DNA of 7,303 nt from an uncultured Clostridia bacterium (GTDB lineage Bacteria; Bacillota; Clostridia; Christensenellales; UBA1242). A program made the position numbers and the translations under genes. The notes beneath the pieces are model-generated. The model searched no databases, was not told where the DNA came from, and saw only the letters and a program-made list of their open reading frames with translations. The stretch lies in NCBI GenBank assembly GCA_934778125.1, contig CAKVOF010000046.1, positions 1-7,303 of the forward strand. The letters run 5' to 3'. Each line of letters starts with the position of its first letter. Position 1 is the first letter of the stretch. This document shows, piece by piece, positions 4,697 through 7,303 of this stretch.

Positions 4697-6922
4697 TTAT
4701 TCATCTAAAGATATTGCTTGATTGATTAAAGTTTCATTACCTTCTTTTAGAAAGTCACAAAGCATTGTGTATCTTGTTTGGGTGTGATTGTTCATAACCA
4801 TTCGTTTAACGCAAGCCTTTGAACCAATAATCACAACCATTTTTTTTGCTCTTGTAACAGCTGTGTATAATAAATTGCGAGTTAAAAGCATTGGAGGACC
4901 AGATAATAGTGGCAACACAACAGCATCAAATTCACTGCCTTGGCTTTTATGAATTGTGATGGCATATGAAAGCATAAGTTCTGATAAATCGGACTTAAAA
5001 TAGGTTACTCGCCTTCCATCTTCAAATTCTACTATAACTTCTCCAGTGGAGATATCAATAAGTGAAATTTCACCAATATCGCCATTAAAAACACCTGTTC
5101 CTTCTTCCGAATAACCGCGTTTCCAAACACGTTCGTAGTTATTGCAAATTTGCATAACTCTATCGCCAACTCTATATATGTATTTATCAAATTCAATTTC
5201 AGGCTTTTTAAGAGATGATGGATTAAGTTTATCTTGCAAACACTTATTTAGATTATCTATTCCGCAAATTCCTGCTTTCATTGGAGCTAAAACCTGAATT
5301 TTACTGCTATCGGCATTTAAAAATTTAGCAATTCGTGTTGTGCACATATCAACAACACTTTCAAGCACGCTTTCATTATCTTCTTTTTCCAAAAAGAAAA
5401 AATCAGAACTATGATTATTTATAACGGGCATTTTACCATTATTAATTGCGTGGGCATTTGTTATTATAAGGCTATTTTCACTTTGCCTATATATTTGAGT
5501 TAGAGAAACAGTTGCAATTTTATCACTCGCTAAGAGGTCTGCTAACACGTTTCCAGCACCAACGCTTGCCAACTGATCTTTATCTCCCACTAATATCAAG
5601 TGTGAACCACGCCTTATCGCTCTTAGCAAGAAGTAGAAAAGTTGAGAATCAACCATACTTACTTCATCAACAATTATAACATCGTGAGGAAGTTTATTCA
5701 TATTGTTATAAAAAAATTGGTTTTTATTAGTGAAGTCAAGTTCTAATGCTCTATGAATAGTTTGAGCTTCTTCGCCAGTGCTTTCATTTAATCTTTTTGC
5801 TGCTCTTCCAGTTGGAGCTAAAAGCAACACATCTTGATGCATATTCTTAAAAAGTTGCAAAATGCATTTAATTATTGTTGTTTTTCCAGTTCCAGGGCCA
5901 CCGGTTATAATGCAAACACCGTTGTTTATAGCTGTTTCAACTGCTTTTTTTTGATTGTCGTGCATTTTGATGTTATTAAATGTTTCAAAAAACTCTATAT
6001 CCTTTGAAACATCAATATCATTTTTTTCAAAGTTGTTCAGTTGATTCAACATTCCCGCTATGTTTTTCTCAATCGTGTAGTACTTTGTGAGCATTATTTT
6101 AGGGTTGTCGCAATCAATAACTTTTAGTAGGTTAGAGTATTGCATATCAATTAGCAACCTATCAATTTTATTTGAATAGTCTAGATCTTTCAGAGTTAGT
6201 AATGTTGCAACATTATCACATAGGGTGCTTTTTGTTATATAAGTGTTTCCATTCTTATCGGAATTTTCTTTTAGGGCGTGAATTATTCCTGCTCTAAATC
6301 TAAAATCACTATCTGGCGCGATCCCCATTTTTTGAGCAATTTTATCTGCAGTGAAAAAGCCTATTCCATCTATATCTTCAACTAATTGATATGGATTTGT
6401 TTGTAATATGTACTCAGTTTTATCACCATATTGATTATATATTTTAATTGCCATATTTGTTGAGATGTTGTAACTTTGAAGAAAAATCACGGCGTTTTGC
6501 ATCTTTTTAATTTGGGCAAATGAACTGGAAATTTCTCCCGCTTTTTTTGCACTAATGCCTCTAATTTCTGCTAATCTTTCAGGATTAAATTCAATAATAT
6601 CTAATGTGTTTTGTTTAAATTTTGCAACTATATTAAGTGCGGTAACTGGGCCAACGCCTTTAATTAATCCGCTTGAAAGATATTTAACAATTCCATCTAA
6701 AGAGTTTGGTGGGGTGAGTTTAACAGTTGAAACAGAAAATTGCTCGCCATACTTTGAGTGTTTGGTGAAATTTCCATTTACCTCCACGCATTCACCATCG
6801 GAAACGGGTGGAAATTTTCCAACCGCTGTTATTGGCTCGCCATTAACATCTAGAATTAGAACGGTGTAGTTATTGTCGTTATTTCTATATATTATTTCTT
6901 CGATTGTTCCAGATATAACCAT
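4697..6922 (-). CDS. recD2: RecD2 ATP-dependent DNA helicase (SF1B)
   Basis: RecD2 is a 5'-3' DNA helicase of the RecD/TraA type, acting in DNA repair and replication-fork maintenance without RecBC. The start is ATG at 6922 (741 residues), not the in-frame TTG at 6940: AAAAGG (6929-6934) sits six bases before the ATG, and M-V-I-S-G-T-I-E-E-I-I-Y-R-N matches the usual RecD2 N-terminus, an OB-like domain to about 70. A helix-hairpin-helix region follows (about 70-200; G-L-I-K-G-V-G-P near 85 and G-I-G near 186-188). Helicase motifs in order: Walker A G-G-P-G-T-G-K-T-T (341-349), Ia A-P-T-G-R-A-A-K-R-L (369-378), Walker B/DExx V-I-I-V-D-E-V-S-M (415-423), III G-D-K-D-Q-L (446-451), IV Q-I-Y-R-Q (476-480), V I-T-I-H-K-S-Q-G-S-E-F-D (655-666), VI Y-T-A-V-T-R-A-K-K (686-694). 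All catalytic residues are intact and the length is normal for the family. Confidence 0.97.
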   Translation of the reverse strand: MVISGTIEEIIYRNNDNNYTVLILDVNGEPITAVGKFPPVSDGECVEVNGNFTKHSKYGEQFSVSTVKLTPPNSLDGIVKYLSSGLIKGVGPVTALNIVAKFKQNTLDIIEFNPERLAEIRGISAKKAGEISSSFAQIKKMQNAVIFLQSYNISTNMAIKIYNQYGDKTEYILQTNPYQLVEDIDGIGFFTADKIAQKMGIAPDSDFRFRAGIIHALKENSDKNGNTYITKSTLCDNVATLLTLKDLDYSNKIDRLLIDMQYSNLLKVIDCDNPKIMLTKYYTIEKNIAGMLNQLNNFEKNDIDVSKDIEFFETFNNIKMHDNQKKAVETAINNGVCIITGGPGTGKTTIIKCILQLFKNMHQDVLLLAPTGRAAKRLNESTGEEAQTIHRALELDFTNKNQFFYNNMNKLPHDVIIVDEVSMVDSQLFYFLLRAIRRGSHLILVGDKDQLASVGAGNVLADLLASDKIATVSLTQIYRQSENSLIITNAHAINNGKMPVINNHSSDFFFLEKEDNESVLESVVDMCTTRIAKFLNADSSKIQVLAPMKAGICGIDNLNKCLQDKLNPSSLKKPEIEFDKYIYRVGDRVMQICNNYERVWKRGYSEEGTGVFNGDIGEISLIDISTGEVIVEFEDGRRVTYFKSDLSELMLSYAITIHKSQGSEFDAVVLPLLSGPPMLLTRNLLYTAVTRAKKMVVIIGSKACVKRMVMNNHTQTRYTMLCDFLKEGNETLINQAISLDE

Positions 6923-7047
6923 TTTTTGCCTTTTAATCAACTATAAAAAATAAAACAGCAGAATGTGAAATTATAAAGTATAAATAGTTTAGGGAAACAC
7001 AACATCAAAAGCACCATTGAAGAACTAATATTTGTATCTGCTTTTAT

Positions 7048-7075
7048 TTTATAAATAGATTTGTTTTTTTAACAA
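7048..7075 (-). promoter_or_regulatory. Candidate recD2 promoter (proximal)
   Basis: On the - strand, TTGTTA (7075-7070), a 16-base spacer, then TATAAA (7053-7048). The -10 matches five of six consensus positions and the -35 four of six. It would give recD2 a leader of about 120 bases. The isolated TATAAT at 6975-6970 is nearer but lacks a -35. Confidence 0.4.
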
Positions 7076-7107
7076 TTAAAATTTGTTTTAAGTCTTTTGT
7101 AGTATTA

Positions 7108-7135
7108 GTGTACTAAAAAAATAAGAATATATCAA
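7108..7135 (-). promoter_or_regulatory. Candidate recD2 promoter (distal)
   Basis: On the - strand, TTGATA (7135-7130), a 16-base spacer, then TACACT (7113-7108). The -35 matches five of six positions, the -10 four. The -10 falls in a small inverted repeat (on the + strand TTAGT-GT-ACTAA), which might be an operator half-site pair. It competes with the proximal candidate and at most one of the two need be real. Confidence 0.3.
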
Positions 7136-7177
7136 GGAAAAGAGAGGAAAATAAATCATTTGTTCGATAAATTAAAA

Positions 7178-7218
7178 GGAAAAAATGCGAGAATCAATAT
7201 ATTTTCTCGCATTTTTCC
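7178..7218 (-). terminator. Strong hairpin with T-runs on both sides (probable intrinsic terminator)
   Basis: The arms 7181-7193 and 7204-7216 pair perfectly over 13 bases (core TGCGAGAA/TTCTCGCA plus five A-T pairs), with two further G-C pairs beyond a single bulged A, around a 10-base loop. Read on the - strand the stem runs into TTTTTT-CC-TTTT, the better terminator tail. It would stop a gene entering from beyond the right edge before the recD2 promoters. On the + strand there is also a five-T run, so it could work both ways. Confidence 0.75.
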
Positions 7219-7222
7219 TAGC

Positions 7223-7244
7223 AAAAATGAAACAATTCATTTTT
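7223..7244. repeat. Perfect 9-bp inverted repeat
   Basis: AAAAATGAA (7223-7231), the loop ACAA, and TTCATTTTT (7236-7244). It lies four bases from the terminator-like hairpin at 7178-7218. The ACAA loop recalls the CAAG-containing loops of the hairpins at 3592-3618 and 3739-3763. Confidence 0.55.
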
Positions 7245-7247
7245 CGT

Positions 7248-7292
7248 TAAGAAATGATGTGTACCTAAATTTTACGGTTCAACCATTTCTTA
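7248..7292. repeat. Perfect 9-bp inverted repeat with 27-base interior
   Basis: TAAGAAATG (7248-7256) and CATTTCTTA (7284-7292) are exact reverse complements, with a short inner ACC/GGT pairing (7263-7265 with 7276-7278). It starts three bases after the preceding hairpin, making a second tight run of inverted repeats that reaches the window edge. Confidence 0.5.
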
Positions 7293-7303
7293 TTATTATA
7301 TTG

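Larger units (their letters stand above)
6923..7303. other. Upstream region of recD2 to the window edge
   Basis: No gene is supported here. On the - strand it carries the recD2 ribosome binding site (6929-6934), an isolated TATAAT (6970-6975) without a good -35, two better promoter candidates (7048-7075 and 7108-7135), and then three successive inverted repeats (7178-7218, 7223-7244, 7248-7292). A short open stretch on the - strand ends at TAG 7265-7267 and may be the tail of a gene off the window, but this cannot be supported. Confidence 0.6.

Noticed and set aside
6555..6869. 104-codon frame on the + strand opposite recD2
   Set aside because: It is a shadow of the recD2 N-terminal region, with no ribosome binding site or domain.
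6923..6940. TTG start at 6940 for recD2, adding six residues
   Set aside because: The AAAAGG ribosome binding site lies inside this stretch and is correctly placed for the ATG at 6922, and the extra residues are not typical of RecD2.
7265..7303. Possible C-terminal tail of a - strand gene entering from the right edge (12 codons then TAG)
   Set aside because: A terminator downstream would fit, but 12 codons are too few to support a gene and the bases overlap the inverted repeat at 7248-7292.

Overview
This is a strongly AT-rich window. Its gene content (folD, a glyoxalase II-like hydrolase, and a recD2 gene followed by a comF-family gene) points to a low-GC Gram-positive bacterium, most likely a Clostridia-like member of the Bacillota. 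That placement is inferred from gene content, AAAGG/AAGGTGG-type ribosome binding sites and A/T-rich codon use; no rRNA or other marker settles it.

Left part (1-1703, + strand): the 3' two-thirds of folD (one-carbon metabolism; its start lies outside the window), a 510-base gap with no convincing gene, then a complete glyoxalase II-like metallo-beta-lactamase-fold hydrolase with its own ribosome binding site.

Middle (1744-3467, + strand): a self-contained two-gene cassette. It has a near-consensus extended -10 promoter flanked by an inverted repeat that could be an operator. Next comes a 383-residue protein that I do not recognise, with a His-rich R-F-D-H ... H-V-H cluster, and 13 bases later a 121-residue protein that looks like a DUF1828 domain. 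A strong intrinsic terminator closes the unit. The architecture fits a small autoregulated accessory module (toxin-antitoxin-like or defence-like), but no function is demonstrated.

Next (3468-3878): a gene-free stretch that is almost entirely a head-to-tail series of about 11 short hairpins, including one with a C(UUCG)G tetraloop. This is the most unusual feature of the window. It could be a structured RNA, a long structured 3' UTR of comF, or a palindromic mobile repeat.

Right part (3879-6922, - strand): recD2 (SF1B DNA helicase) followed by a comF-family phosphoribosyltransferase-like gene. They are probably co-transcribed, with a perfect 12-bp AT-only-core inverted repeat in the 95 bases between them. 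Upstream of recD2 lie two candidate promoters, then a strong terminator-like hairpin at 7178-7218 and two further inverted repeats that run to the right edge of the window.
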